A stretch of 10,818 nt of DNA from an uncultured Bacilli bacterium (GCA_934096275.1 CAKOLK010000016.1:1-10818), one strand, 5' to 3'; counted from the first letter of the stretch, positions 1-7,480 are shown. Program-made: numbers and translations. Notes: generated from the sequence alone by a model not told the origin.

Positions 1-7
1 CATATTC

Positions 8-36
8 ATTATACAATATTTTTTTTAAAATTAAAA
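8..36 (-). promoter_or_regulatory. Possible promoter for a minus-strand gene beyond the left edge
   Basis: Read on the minus strand, positions 13-8 give a perfect TATAAT preceded directly by TG. The hexamer 17 bases upstream (36-31) is TTTTAA, a poor -35. A start codon would fall at or beyond the window edge: the ATG at 3-1 has no ribosome binding site in front of it and is probably not the start. The site lies just downstream of the terminator hairpins of the 412-residue gene, where a new transcription unit would be expected. The weak -35 keeps this tentative. Confidence 0.35.
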
Positions 37-68
37 GACTATTAACAAAAAATTATTTGTCAACAGTC
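37..68 (-). terminator. Intrinsic terminator (distal hairpin) of the beta-propeller gene
   Basis: Arms 56-68 and 37-49 form a 13-pair stem with a 6-base loop. Between the arms there are two positions that would be A-C mismatches in plus-strand RNA but are G-U wobble pairs in minus-strand RNA. The helix is therefore fully paired only in the minus-strand transcript. In that direction it is followed at once by TTTTAATTTT. Polarity and tail together fit a Rho-independent terminator for the gene ending at 105. Confidence 0.6.
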
Positions 69-70
69 TG

Positions 71-96
71 AAAGATACGAAGAAAATCGTATCTTT
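71..96. terminator. Proximal perfect hairpin, possible bidirectional terminator
   Basis: Arms 71-80 (AAAGATACGA) and 87-96 are perfect 10-base complements around a 6-base loop, 8 bases after the stop codon of the 412-residue gene. On the minus strand the stem is followed only by CAGACTG, so its U-tract is limited to the three T residues ending the arm. On the plus strand the tail is TTTTATT, a somewhat better terminator tail. It may act with the hairpin at 37-68 as a tandem terminator, or stop antisense transcription from the left. Confidence 0.5.
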
Positions 97-104
97 TATT
101 ATGC

Positions 105-1343
105 TTAATTTAATTCTTTTATAACAGGAAAATAGTCTTTACCATTACTTTTTATACCTTTTATTTTAGAGTTAGTATATCCAAGTAAATATTTTTTATT
201 ATTAAAGTTATAGATTTTATTGTATGATTCATTATTGCTATAAGAAAGTTTTTCTTCTTTTGTTACTTCGTAGTTTTTATTATAGGTTACTATAATACCA
301 TCAGTAACAGTATTTTTTCCTTTTATTCCGGTTACTCCGACTACTGTGATATTGTCTTTATCAATTAATAAATCATTAAATACAGTAAAGTTACTTCCTT
401 TATAAGTTACTTCTTTTACTTTTTTACCATCATTATTTACAATTACTAGTGATGCTTTATAATAATCTAATTTATTTTTACTATCTAGTTTTGTACCAGT
501 TAGTATGTAGTTATTATCTATTTTATCAACACTTGTAAAACCTAATGTATCTGTGTATGAGTAATGATAATGCCATTTTTCTTTTAGGTTTTCATCGTAT
601 TTCATTAATACTCCGACAGAATCATTAATACTACCAACGACTGCATAACCATCTGTATCCACTAAAATGTCTGTAAATATTCCTTTGTATGGACCTTTAT
701 AGTTTGCTCTTGATATTTCTTTTCCATTTTTATCGAACTTGACTACTATTGCTCCACCAGTATTATGGTTTCCAATTACATCTTTTTCATATAGGCTTTT
801 TCCTATCACAATAAAGCTACCATCGGATAGAGCTTTTACTTTAGTGAACTCTGTATTTCCTAGTATTTTAAAGTTTTTTCTAAATACTTGTTTATAGTTT
901 TTATCATATTTTACAATTAGTCCTTCACTACCATTATTTTCATTATGATATTTTGTCATTTCAATAGCACCGACTGCGATGAATCCATCATCAACACTTA
1001 TTATATCGTTGTAATATGAACTATATCCTGTATCTAACATAATTTCTTTTTTTACTCTAAAGTCCTTATTATAAACATTTAATAATGCTTTAGAATATTC
1101 TTGTTTATTATGACTTTTTCCATGTTTAAAGTCTGAGTTACCTACTCCAACAAAACCTTTATCAGTGGATACTAATCCATTTATAAAAGTATAATATGTA
1201 TTATTTTTATCTTGTTTATAAGATAATGCTCCCATATATATTAGTTCTCCAACTAGTATGATTGATAAAACTAATACTATTATTTTAATTATTTTGTTTT
1301 TATTGTTACTATTTTTTTTATTTTCTTTTTTACTTCTTTTCAT
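105..1343 (-). CDS. Membrane-anchored extracellular seven-repeat beta-propeller-like protein (412 aa)
   Basis: I do not recognise a named family. The N-terminus is strongly basic (residues 1-20), followed by one hydrophobic helix at about 19-40, so the remaining ~370 residues probably lie outside the cell on a type II anchor. That part consists of seven degenerate repeats of about 50 residues beginning near 53, 111, 166, 223, 269, 321 and 374. Each opens with a pattern like F-x-D-hydrophobic-x-x-x-D-x-G-F-x-x-V-G (for example ISVDDGFIAVG, 115-125) and closes with a strand like V-K-Y-D-K-N-Y-K. Such spacing is typical of a seven-bladed beta-propeller of the WD40/YVTN sort. The last repeat is shorter. 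The ATG is preceded by GGAGG with a 7-base gap. The gene has its own promoter and terminator, so it is a single-gene unit. Ligand or partner binding at the surface is inference. Confidence 0.85.
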   Translation of the reverse strand: MKRSKKENKKNSNNKNKIIKIIVLVLSIILVGELIYMGALSYKQDKNNTYYTFINGLVSTDKGFVGVGNSDFKHGKSHNKQEYSKALLNVYNKDFRVKKEIMLDTGYSSYYNDIISVDDGFIAVGAIEMTKYHNENNGSEGLIVKYDKNYKQVFRKNFKILGNTEFTKVKALSDGSFIVIGKSLYEKDVIGNHNTGGAIVVKFDKNGKEISRANYKGPYKGIFTDILVDTDGYAVVGSINDSVGVLMKYDENLKEKWHYHYSYTDTLGFTSVDKIDNNYILTGTKLDSKNKLDYYKASLVIVNNDGKKVKEVTYKGSNFTVFNDLLIDKDNITVVGVTGIKGKNTVTDGIIVTYNKNYEVTKEEKLSYSNNESYNKIYNFNNKKYLLGYTNSKIKGIKSNGKDYFPVIKELN

Positions 1344-1350
1344 ATTATGT

Positions 1351-1355
1351 CCTCC
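1351..1355 (-). promoter_or_regulatory. Ribosome binding site of the beta-propeller gene
   Basis: GGAGG on the minus strand, 7 bases before the ATG at 1343-1341, fixes the start. The predicted transcription start is only about one base upstream of it, so the leader is little more than the ribosome binding site itself. Confidence 0.8.
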
Positions 1356-1362
1356 AAGAATA

Positions 1363-1391
1363 ATTTTATCACATTAGGAAATGTTCTTCAA
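1363..1391 (-). promoter_or_regulatory. Sigma-A-type promoter of the beta-propeller gene
   Basis: On the minus strand, a -35 TTGAAG (1391-1386) and a -10 TAAAAT (1368-1363) are separated by exactly 17 bases. TGA directly before the -10 gives an extended -10 (TGN). It lies between the upstream terminator hairpin and the start codon, so the gene is transcribed on its own. Confidence 0.7.
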
Positions 1392-1403
1392 TAAAAAAAT
1401 AAG

Positions 1404-1427
1404 AAAAAACTATCCATTAAGGATAGT
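1404..1427 (-). terminator. Intrinsic terminator of the five-gene membrane operon
   Basis: On the minus strand ACTATCC (1427-1421 region) pairs with GGATAGT (1415-1409) around the 5-base loop TTAAT, followed by a run of T residues (1409-1404) and then more T-rich sequence. It begins 29 bases after the stop codon of the 206-residue gene, and the next promoter starts 13 bases further on. Confidence 0.8.
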
Positions 1428-1455
1428 CTAAATTAAGTATTTTCATATTTTATAA

Positions 1456-2076
1456 TTATTTCATATAGTAAACTTCTAGTTTACCATCATTGTGTAATAG
1501 TTTTACTACTACATTTGAAGGATAACCCATATCTTTTTTATAAGTAAGTTTTACATTCACATTGTATGCTTCATCATCTTTTATCTTTTTATATTGATAT
1601 TTTTCAGTTTTAATACTATCAACGTATGATGAGTCTACTACTGGTAATTGTTGTGTTCTATCTTTATATAGATTGTGTTCAATGTATTTATATACTGTTT
1701 CTGATGCTTCAAGAACAAAGTTTTCTTTGTATGGACTATAAATAAATTGTACTCCTCCGATATCATTTTTAGATACTTTATTATCTAAGTTATAGAAGTC
1801 TACTACTGTCATTTGAGCAACTAGTTTAGCATATTCTTCATAGTCTACTTCATCTTTGTTTAAAACTTTTTGAAGTTCTTTAAATAAATCTTTATATACT
1901 TTTGGAGCATCTTCTTCTAGAGTATAACCATATTTATCAATTTTATCTACTACAACAGTACCTCCGATTGCATCTTTATTTTTACTTACTGCTTTATATC
2001 CAAAGTATCCTCCGACTGATAATAAGACTACAAGTAATAATATTATAATGATTAAAGTAATTTTTTTCTTTTTCAT
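1456..2076 (-). CDS. Small membrane-anchored protein, unknown function (206 aa), last gene of the membrane operon
   Basis: I do not recognise this protein. It has a lysine-rich start (MKKKK), a single hydrophobic helix at about 6-28, then a soluble domain of ~175 residues that by the positive-inside rule faces outward. Residues 55-100 look helical and the C-terminal third (170-206) alternates in a beta-like way and ends at EVYYMK. There is no lipobox cysteine and no cell-wall sorting signal. The ATG follows an AAAGGAG ribosome binding site by 7 bases and starts one base after the stop of the LtaS-type gene (TAATATG), so translation is probably coupled. It is the last gene before the terminator at 1404-1427. 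A role as partner or accessory subunit of the transferase is suggested only by position. Confidence 0.8.
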   Translation of the reverse strand: MKKKKITLIIIILLLVVLLSVGGYFGYKAVSKNKDAIGGTVVVDKIDKYGYTLEEDAPKVYKDLFKELQKVLNKDEVDYEEYAKLVAQMTVVDFYNLDNKVSKNDIGGVQFIYSPYKENFVLEASETVYKYIEHNLYKDRTQQLPVVDSSYVDSIKTEKYQYKKIKDDEAYNVNVKLTYKKDMGYPSNVVVKLLHNDGKLEVYYMK

Positions 2077-2077
2077 A

Positions 2078-4105
2078 TTATTTCTCCTTTATATATTCAC
2101 TATCTGATAATACTTTTTCAAAGTAATTATAAACTATTATGTTATTAGATATTTCAAGTATTTGATCAGCTTTTTGTTTATTTTTCTTTATATAGTCTTC
2201 ACTAAGAGGAGTGTTTTTTAATAATTTATATTGTCCTTTGTTGTTATTATAATAAACGTAATTAGTTAGGAAGTTACCATTAGGGAATACTACTAGGTTA
2301 TCTTTTTTATCCATAACGTCTGTCCCTAAAGCATATTTATTATAGACTCCAAGCATATTACCAAGGGTAACTGATACATCATACATTCCCATAGCGGTAT
2401 CTACTTTTTTAGCATAATTAGTTTTAAATCCTTCGTCTTTACTCCATATTATAAGAGGGGTACTTCGGTTAAGTTCTTGCCAGTAGTAATCTAATTCTTT
2501 GTAGTTTTTGTCATTTGAATCTAAGACATCATCTGTTTCATAGTCATAATTGTAATATCTATTCCACATTGAAGTAGATATTCTAGCATCATGGTCTCCA
2601 TATATAACAATTACTGTATTATCTAAAAGGTTGTTTTCTTCAAGTAGTGATATTAAGTAACCTATTTGGGCATCTGCATAATGAGCAGAAACAAAATAAT
2701 CTCCTAGTTTAGTATTTTCCATATATGGATATTTTTTACCATTTACAGTCATAGTAAGATCTAATTTTTCGAATAATTCATTATATGAGAATGGTGTATG
2801 ATTACTTAGTGTTATCATTGTACCATAGTATAGTTTATGTTCTTTATTAATTTGTTTTATATACTCTACTGATTGTCTCATGAAAGATCTATCTGAAAGA
2901 CCAAATCCAATGTTTTCATCATCTACATAAGATTTTTTTTCATAGAATTTTTCATATCCAAGATTTTTATGCATTATATTTCTATTCCAGAAATCTCCAG
3001 TGTTAGCATGCATACTAAATGTATAATATCCTTTTTCTTTTAGTAATTTATACATAGAAACATACTTCTTATCAGAATAGTTTATAAATACTGAACCACT
3101 CTTAACAGGAAGAAGAGAAGTAGCCATAGTAAACTCTGTATCACTACTTGTTCCAAAGCTTACTTGAGGATGAAAATTACTAAAGTAGATTCCTTCTTGT
3201 GTTAATTTATTTAGGTTTGGAGTAATTTCAGTACCATTAATTTTCATATTAATAAGGACGTTTTGCATACTTTCAGAATGAATTGCAATGACATTTTTAC
3301 CTTTTAAGGCATTAGTGTATTCATTTTTATAGTTTTGTTTATCACTACGATCACTATAAAAGTCATTAACTTCTTTATATACTCTATCTGAACCAAATAG
3401 TGTTGCCATTTTAGGTTCAATGCTTTTTACTACATCATTTACTTGGTATAGGTATACTCCGAATTTATTAACTAGGTATTCTCTATTCCATTGAGTATAA
3501 AATCTTCCATAATCTACTCCTTTTAAAGTAGTAAGAAGTAGTCCTAAAAACACTAAAGACCAAATATACATATATCTAAGACTTTTATTTTTAGAGAATC
3601 TTTTTGCTTTTAAAAACTCTTTATATTTTCTTTGTTTTCTATCAAATAAATAAAAACATACAGGAAACCATAATGGTATTAAATACTTAATTTCAACAAG
3701 GTTACCTACTACATTAGAGTCTCCAGTATCATGATTAGTTAATGCAAATGATATGAATGTAATTGATATAAAAGAACTATAATAGTGATAATAGACTATA
3801 TTACAAATACAAATTAAAGTAGTAAGAATAGTCATTGTATAAAGATAAACATTACGCCATTTTTTCTTAAATAAAAAGTAAAATGATGCAAAGAATATAG
3901 TAATAAAAAGATCTGCAAATATTGGAGATATACTAAGTATGTTACCAGTAGTAAATACTCTTAGTATAATACCATTTAATAAACAACCAAATATATAGAT
4001 AAATAATAGTTTATTTTCATTAAAGAATGAATATGATTGTTTTATAAAATTACTTATTTTCTTTATAAAAGGACTATTTTTAAGATCATTTAATTTCTTT
4101 TTCAT
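2078..4105 (-). CDS. LtaS-type membrane phosphoglycerol transferase / sulfatase-fold enzyme (675 aa)
   Basis: Lipoteichoic acid synthase family: such enzymes move glycerol-1-phosphate from phosphatidylglycerol onto a growing surface polymer, with the active site outside the membrane. Five hydrophobic helices (about 32-50, 62-79, 86-107, 138-154, 178-194) precede an extracellular sulfatase-fold domain (about 268-600). Compared with S. aureus LtaS, I see the metal ligand Glu at E278 (HSESMQN), the substrate residues W373 and R375 (FWNRN), H436 (SNHTPFS), and D504-H505 (YGDHD). The nucleophile motif reads GTSSD (318-322), placing Ser320 where LtaS has its catalytic Thr. The ATG has AAGGAG upstream and overlaps the end of the YihY-family gene by 20 bases. 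Family placement is firm. Whether the product is lipoteichoic acid or another phosphoglycerol decoration cannot be read from sequence. Confidence 0.92.
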   Translation of the reverse strand: MKKKLNDLKNSPFIKKISNFIKQSYSFFNENKLLFIYIFGCLLNGIILRVFTTGNILSISPIFADLFITIFFASFYFLFKKKWRNVYLYTMTILTTLICICNIVYYHYYSSFISITFISFALTNHDTGDSNVVGNLVEIKYLIPLWFPVCFYLFDRKQRKYKEFLKAKRFSKNKSLRYMYIWSLVFLGLLLTTLKGVDYGRFYTQWNREYLVNKFGVYLYQVNDVVKSIEPKMATLFGSDRVYKEVNDFYSDRSDKQNYKNEYTNALKGKNVIAIHSESMQNVLINMKINGTEITPNLNKLTQEGIYFSNFHPQVSFGTSSDTEFTMATSLLPVKSGSVFINYSDKKYVSMYKLLKEKGYYTFSMHANTGDFWNRNIMHKNLGYEKFYEKKSYVDDENIGFGLSDRSFMRQSVEYIKQINKEHKLYYGTMITLSNHTPFSYNELFEKLDLTMTVNGKKYPYMENTKLGDYFVSAHYADAQIGYLISLLEENNLLDNTVIVIYGDHDARISTSMWNRYYNYDYETDDVLDSNDKNYKELDYYWQELNRSTPLIIWSKDEGFKTNYAKKVDTAMGMYDVSVTLGNMLGVYNKYALGTDVMDKKDNLVVFPNGNFLTNYVYYNNNKGQYKLLKNTPLSEDYIKKNKQKADQILEISNNIIVYNYFEKVLSDSEYIKEK

Positions 4106-4922
4106 TATTATTACACTCCTTATTTTGATACCTATTTACATTTATAGCCATACCCATTACAAAGATATATGCTAATAAATAAATCCAAATAAGTAAGATA
4201 AGTATATTAGCAAAGTTTCCATATAACTCATCATATCTCGCTATATTGGTAATATAAAATGCAAATAATTCAGTTGATGCTATAAAACCAATGGTAGTAA
4301 ATATTGAACCAAGTGTAGTGTGTTTACTTTTTACTGATGTGTCTGGTCCAAGAGTATATAGAAGTTTAACACTTATATATATTACTAGGAATGATCCAAG
4401 TAATTTCATAATACTTATAACTCCATAGTATTCTTTAATTAAGTACGTTATAGAAAAGTATTCCATAATATTTCTTAGAATAACATTTCCTAAAAGTGGA
4501 ATGGTTATTATAAATAGTAATAGTATAACAAGGATCATTGTCATCACGCATGCTTTTACTTTTAATCTTAGAAAATTAGGTTGTTCTAAACCATATATAG
4601 CATTTGATGCAATTATGATAGCGCTTGGTCCATTTGATCCCAGTATTATGTAACATCCAATAATGAATGCTACATTACCTACTGAAGTACTATCTACTAA
4701 TTTTATAATAATATTAGACAAAGCATCTGGTATTATACCACTAAGGGCATTAGCTAGATCAAAGTTACTAAATAGTATTGATGCAACAAGAGAAATAATT
4801 GCAATAATTGGTATCATTGACATCAATATATAGAATGCTAATTGCCCTGGTAAAATACGAAGTTCTGGAGTTTTTAAAGCATCTAAAAAGTTTTGATATA
4901 TTCTTTTTACTTCACCTTTCAT
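4086..4922 (-). CDS. YihY/BrkB-family integral membrane protein (278 aa)
   Basis: Six hydrophobic helices are visible (about 26-51, 82-106, 125-148, 167-190, 205-226, 236-262), with the family's typical N-terminal amphipathic segment (VKRIYQNFLDAL), the GQLAFYILMSMIP stretch opening the first helix, and the diagnostic C-terminal YGNFANILILLIWIYL block. Length is normal. The family is often called 'virulence factor BrkB' or, wrongly, RNase BN. Its biochemical role is not settled, and transport or lipid translocation has been proposed. The ATG shares its A with the stop of the GGDEF gene (TAATG), with AGGAG upstream. Its 3' end overlaps the LtaS-type gene. Co-transcription with a polymer synthase makes a role in envelope lipid or polymer handling plausible, but this is inference. 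It ends in TGA, the only TGA stop among the complete genes. Confidence 0.9.
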   Translation of the reverse strand: MKGEVKRIYQNFLDALKTPELRILPGQLAFYILMSMIPIIAIISLVASILFSNFDLANALSGIIPDALSNIIIKLVDSTSVGNVAFIIGCYIILGSNGPSAIIIASNAIYGLEQPNFLRLKVKACVMTMILVILLLFIITIPLLGNVILRNIMEYFSITYLIKEYYGVISIMKLLGSFLVIYISVKLLYTLGPDTSVKSKHTTLGSIFTTIGFIASTELFAFYITNIARYDELYGNFANILILLIWIYLLAYIFVMGMAINVNRYQNKECNNNEKEIK

Positions 4923-6973
4923 TACTTATTCTCCTGCTTATCCTTTCTCATTGCAATACTAGCTTCATTTATAGCATCATCAATTGTTTTAATTTCGTCT
5001 TCGATCATACTATAACCAGTAGCAACACCAAAACCATGTGGTAGTTTATCAAATTCTTTTGTTAATTTATTTATGTATGTATTGATTTGTTTTTCATTAT
5101 AACCAATTAAGTAAACTAAGAACTCATTACCATCTGATCTTATTATTTCACTTTTTTCTAATTGGGTATTAATAAGAATAGCAGCTGCTCTTTTAATTAG
5201 TTTATTTCCTTCTTCATGTCCATAATTATCATTTACATATTTTAAATTATTTAAGTCTAACATTATAATAGTACGTGGATAAATCTTAGTTTCATCCCAA
5301 CTATCTATATTAGCATTAAGATAATTTCTATTTTTTAATGATGTAAGCATATCATTGTATTTAAGAATATTTTCTTTTTTTGTTTTCTTTAACTTAGTAT
5401 TTATTTTACTAATCATAACAATTAATATTATTAAAACAACAGGAATAAGTACAATTGATAATAATAGAATGTATAAACTATTAAAGTTTTTAGCATTACT
5501 AGAATTATCTACGATTGACTTCATACCTAGGCTTTTTATATTATCGTTATCTGCATAACTTGTAATAAAGTTTAGAAGTGAATATAGAACTGTTTCATTT
5601 TTTGAAACGTAAAAACTATTTCCAGATAAGTATAAATCTTTAAATATTAGATTGTAGTCTGATAAATCATCTTTATTATTTAGATAATCAACTTCATCCA
5701 TCAAAAGAATACCATCGTTATATTCACTAATCTTTTTAATTGCAATAATATTAGCATTATAATTATTATTTATATAATTATATAGGTTATCATTTCCATA
5801 AACATATATTTTTTGATTCATTAAACCATCTTTACTATTTAGATTGATATAATCTTTACTTAGTGCCACAAGTGATGATGATGAAATATTAGTATAAGAA
5901 GCATTTTCATCTTTATATTCAAAATCTATAAAAGCAAGATCTACTTTATTAGATTTCATATCATTTAATAATTCTTCTTTAGTGTCATATTTAACGTATG
6001 AAAAATCAATGTCATTCATATTTTTTAAAGTGTTTATATATTGTCCTGCGACTGAGTAGATTTCTTTATTATTAATTAAGTTATAAGCACTAGTTTTAAC
6101 ATATCCATATTTATAGGTTTTACTAGAAAGTGATGCTTTATCTACATCAGATACATTCATGATTTCAGTATAAAAGTTCATGAATTCTTTATTATAATCG
6201 CTTATAAATGATTCTTCTTTATATTTTTTTAAATACTTACTAACTACACTATTTAGTTTATCATTAGTAGACATACGTAGAATTATTTTGTTTGACAAAT
6301 CAGTAAAATCATAGTTTATATATAATTTATTTTCAACGATTTTAGATAGACAGTAATGACGTGGTACAATAGCGTATTCTATTTTTTTAGATTTAATATC
6401 ACTAATTAAATTATTTATATTAGAATAGCTTGCAAAGTTATTACTATAAATATTAGTAATTATTTCTTTATCATTTTCTAAGATACCTATCTTTTTGGTA
6501 GATAATTCATTAAAATTATCAATGATATTATTATCTGCACTTATTAGGACGTATTTGTCTTCTCCTATTATGATATCGTCTTTTTTTAGAGTATCTTTAT
6601 TAGATAGCACTATCATTCTAAGACCTGCTTGATCTTCTTGTTCTTCATTATTTGATGGATAGCTATATGGATTTTTATTGAATGTTAATTTAGTTTCATT
6701 TTCTAAATAAGTAACATAGTCAAATAGTACTCCTTCACCATCTTCACCATAAATATTTAAATTATTTGGTATTTCAATATTAAATAAATTGTTTTTATTT
6801 TTATCTATCCATTGTTTTTCAAATAATGTTAGTTTAGTACTGTTATCTGGAACATTAAGGAAGAAATAGACTCCTAGTGCTATAGCAAGTAAAAGAACCA
6901 AGATTATAATTAACTTGGTTAATTTACTCCCATTGTTTTTCTTTTTGTTATTATTTTTCTTTTTATTTTTCAT
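4922..6973 (-). CDS. Membrane sensor: two solute-binding (SBP_bac_3-like) domains, TM helix, degenerate GGDEF domain (683 aa)
   Basis: A basic, Asn/Lys-rich N-terminus (1-19) leads into a helix at about 18-40. Two extracellular periplasmic-binding-protein-like modules follow: one at about 46-265, opening LTLFEKQWIDKNK like the PBPb modules of EvgS/BvgS-type sensors, and one at about 286-480. A second helix (about 498-522) connects to a cytoplasmic GGDEF domain (about 536-680). That domain keeps DLNNLKYVND (573-582) and NYGHEEGNKL (583-592), but the signature is DGNEF (614-618; bases 5134-5120) instead of GG(D/E)EF. The metal-binding acidic residue is thus Asn616 and the first Gly is Asp614. 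No RxxD inhibitory site is seen. It may bind nucleotide without making c-di-GMP, or make something else. It starts 9 bases after the small upstream gene, with AGGTG before the ATG, and overlaps the next gene by one base. Confidence 0.9.
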   Translation of the reverse strand: MKNKKKNNNKKKNNGSKLTKLIIILVLLLAIALGVYFFLNVPDNSTKLTLFEKQWIDKNKNNLFNIEIPNNLNIYGEDGEGVLFDYVTYLENETKLTFNKNPYSYPSNNEEQEDQAGLRMIVLSNKDTLKKDDIIIGEDKYVLISADNNIIDNFNELSTKKIGILENDKEIITNIYSNNFASYSNINNLISDIKSKKIEYAIVPRHYCLSKIVENKLYINYDFTDLSNKIILRMSTNDKLNSVVSKYLKKYKEESFISDYNKEFMNFYTEIMNVSDVDKASLSSKTYKYGYVKTSAYNLINNKEIYSVAGQYINTLKNMNDIDFSYVKYDTKEELLNDMKSNKVDLAFIDFEYKDENASYTNISSSSLVALSKDYINLNSKDGLMNQKIYVYGNDNLYNYINNNYNANIIAIKKISEYNDGILLMDEVDYLNNKDDLSDYNLIFKDLYLSGNSFYVSKNETVLYSLLNFITSYADNDNIKSLGMKSIVDNSSNAKNFNSLYILLLSIVLIPVVLIILIVMISKINTKLKKTKKENILKYNDMLTSLKNRNYLNANIDSWDETKIYPRTIIMLDLNNLKYVNDNYGHEEGNKLIKRAAAILINTQLEKSEIIRSDGNEFLVYLIGYNEKQINTYINKLTKEFDKLPHGFGVATGYSMIEDEIKTIDDAINEASIAMRKDKQENK

Positions 6974-6982
6974 TGTTTACAC

Positions 6983-7459
6983 CTACTTATTTGAAGCCGA
7001 AGAGTATGAGAATTTATCATTACTCTTGTTTTTATACGCAATTATTGGATAACCTTTTTCTTTAGAGTTTTCAGATTTTATAAATACTTGGAAATCATAA
7101 TAAGCCACTTGATCTTTATCAAATTCTTTTAAGATAACATCTGCAACCTTTTTTGCATCTGATTGTTTAGTTCCTTCGATAACTGTTACTACTACATCGA
7201 CTGTTTTACCACTTACATTGGTTTTACTAGAAGAAACATATTTTTCTTTTTCAACTTTTTTATCAAGTTCACTCATCTTATCAGTTGTTATTTCAACTTT
7301 TTCTATTCCCTCTAATCTATTACCATATACTGGTGTTCCAAGTGATGGCATAACTGCTTTGTATACTATAAATAAAAGTAGTAATAAAGCAATAAATGCC
7401 ACTACTGCGATTGAAGTATACTTATTCTTTTTTATTTCCTTAATTAGTTTATTTTTCAA
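6983..7459 (-). CDS. Small membrane-anchored protein, unknown function (158 aa), first gene of the membrane operon; TTG start
   Basis: I do not recognise this protein. I place the start at a TTG (7459-7457), preceded by GAGGTG (7471-7466) with a 6-base gap. The longer frame from the ATG at 7489 has no ribosome binding site, and its first codon lies next to the -10 box. From the TTG the protein begins MKNKLIKEIKKNK, then has one hydrophobic helix at about 15-33 and a soluble, probably extracellular domain of ~120 residues. That domain has a Lys/Glu-rich stretch (59-75) and beta-rich segments (87-97, 118-127, 136-143) ending in a Ser-rich tail. The stop codon TAG is part of the ribosome binding site of the GGDEF gene. 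As first gene of a unit with a sensor and a polymer synthase it may be an accessory surface protein, which is inference only. Confidence 0.8.
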   Translation of the reverse strand: MKNKLIKEIKKNKYTSIAVVAFIALLLLLFIVYKAVMPSLGTPVYGNRLEGIEKVEITTDKMSELDKKVEKEKYVSSSKTNVSGKTVDVVVTVIEGTKQSDAKKVADVILKEFDKDQVAYYDFQVFIKSENSKEKGYPIIAYKNKSNDKFSYSSASNK

Positions 7460-7465
7460 TTTAAT

Positions 7466-7471
7466 CACCTC
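7466..7471 (-). promoter_or_regulatory. Ribosome binding site deciding a TTG start
   Basis: GAGGTG on the minus strand lies 6 bases before TTG (7459-7457). It sits inside the longer open frame that begins at the ATG at 7489, so it argues strongly for the shorter protein. Confidence 0.75.
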
Positions 7472-7480
7472 ATTATAGTA

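Noticed and set aside
58..63. Minus-strand TTGACA as a -35 box
   Set aside because: It is part of the terminator stem 37-68 and there is no -10-like hexamer at 16-18 bases; the nearest TATAAT is over 40 bases away.
4808..5044. Plus-strand open frame of 78 codons
   Set aside because: It lies antisense across the end of the GGDEF gene and the start of the YihY-family gene, has no ribosome binding site, and its hydrophobic content is a mirror of the coding strand.
5355..5558. Plus-strand open frame of 67 codons
   Set aside because: Antisense to the second membrane helix and linker of the sensor; AT-rich shadow with no start signal.
7218..7478. Plus-strand open frame of 86 codons
   Set aside because: Antisense to the 158-residue protein, no ribosome binding site, no recognisable protein features.
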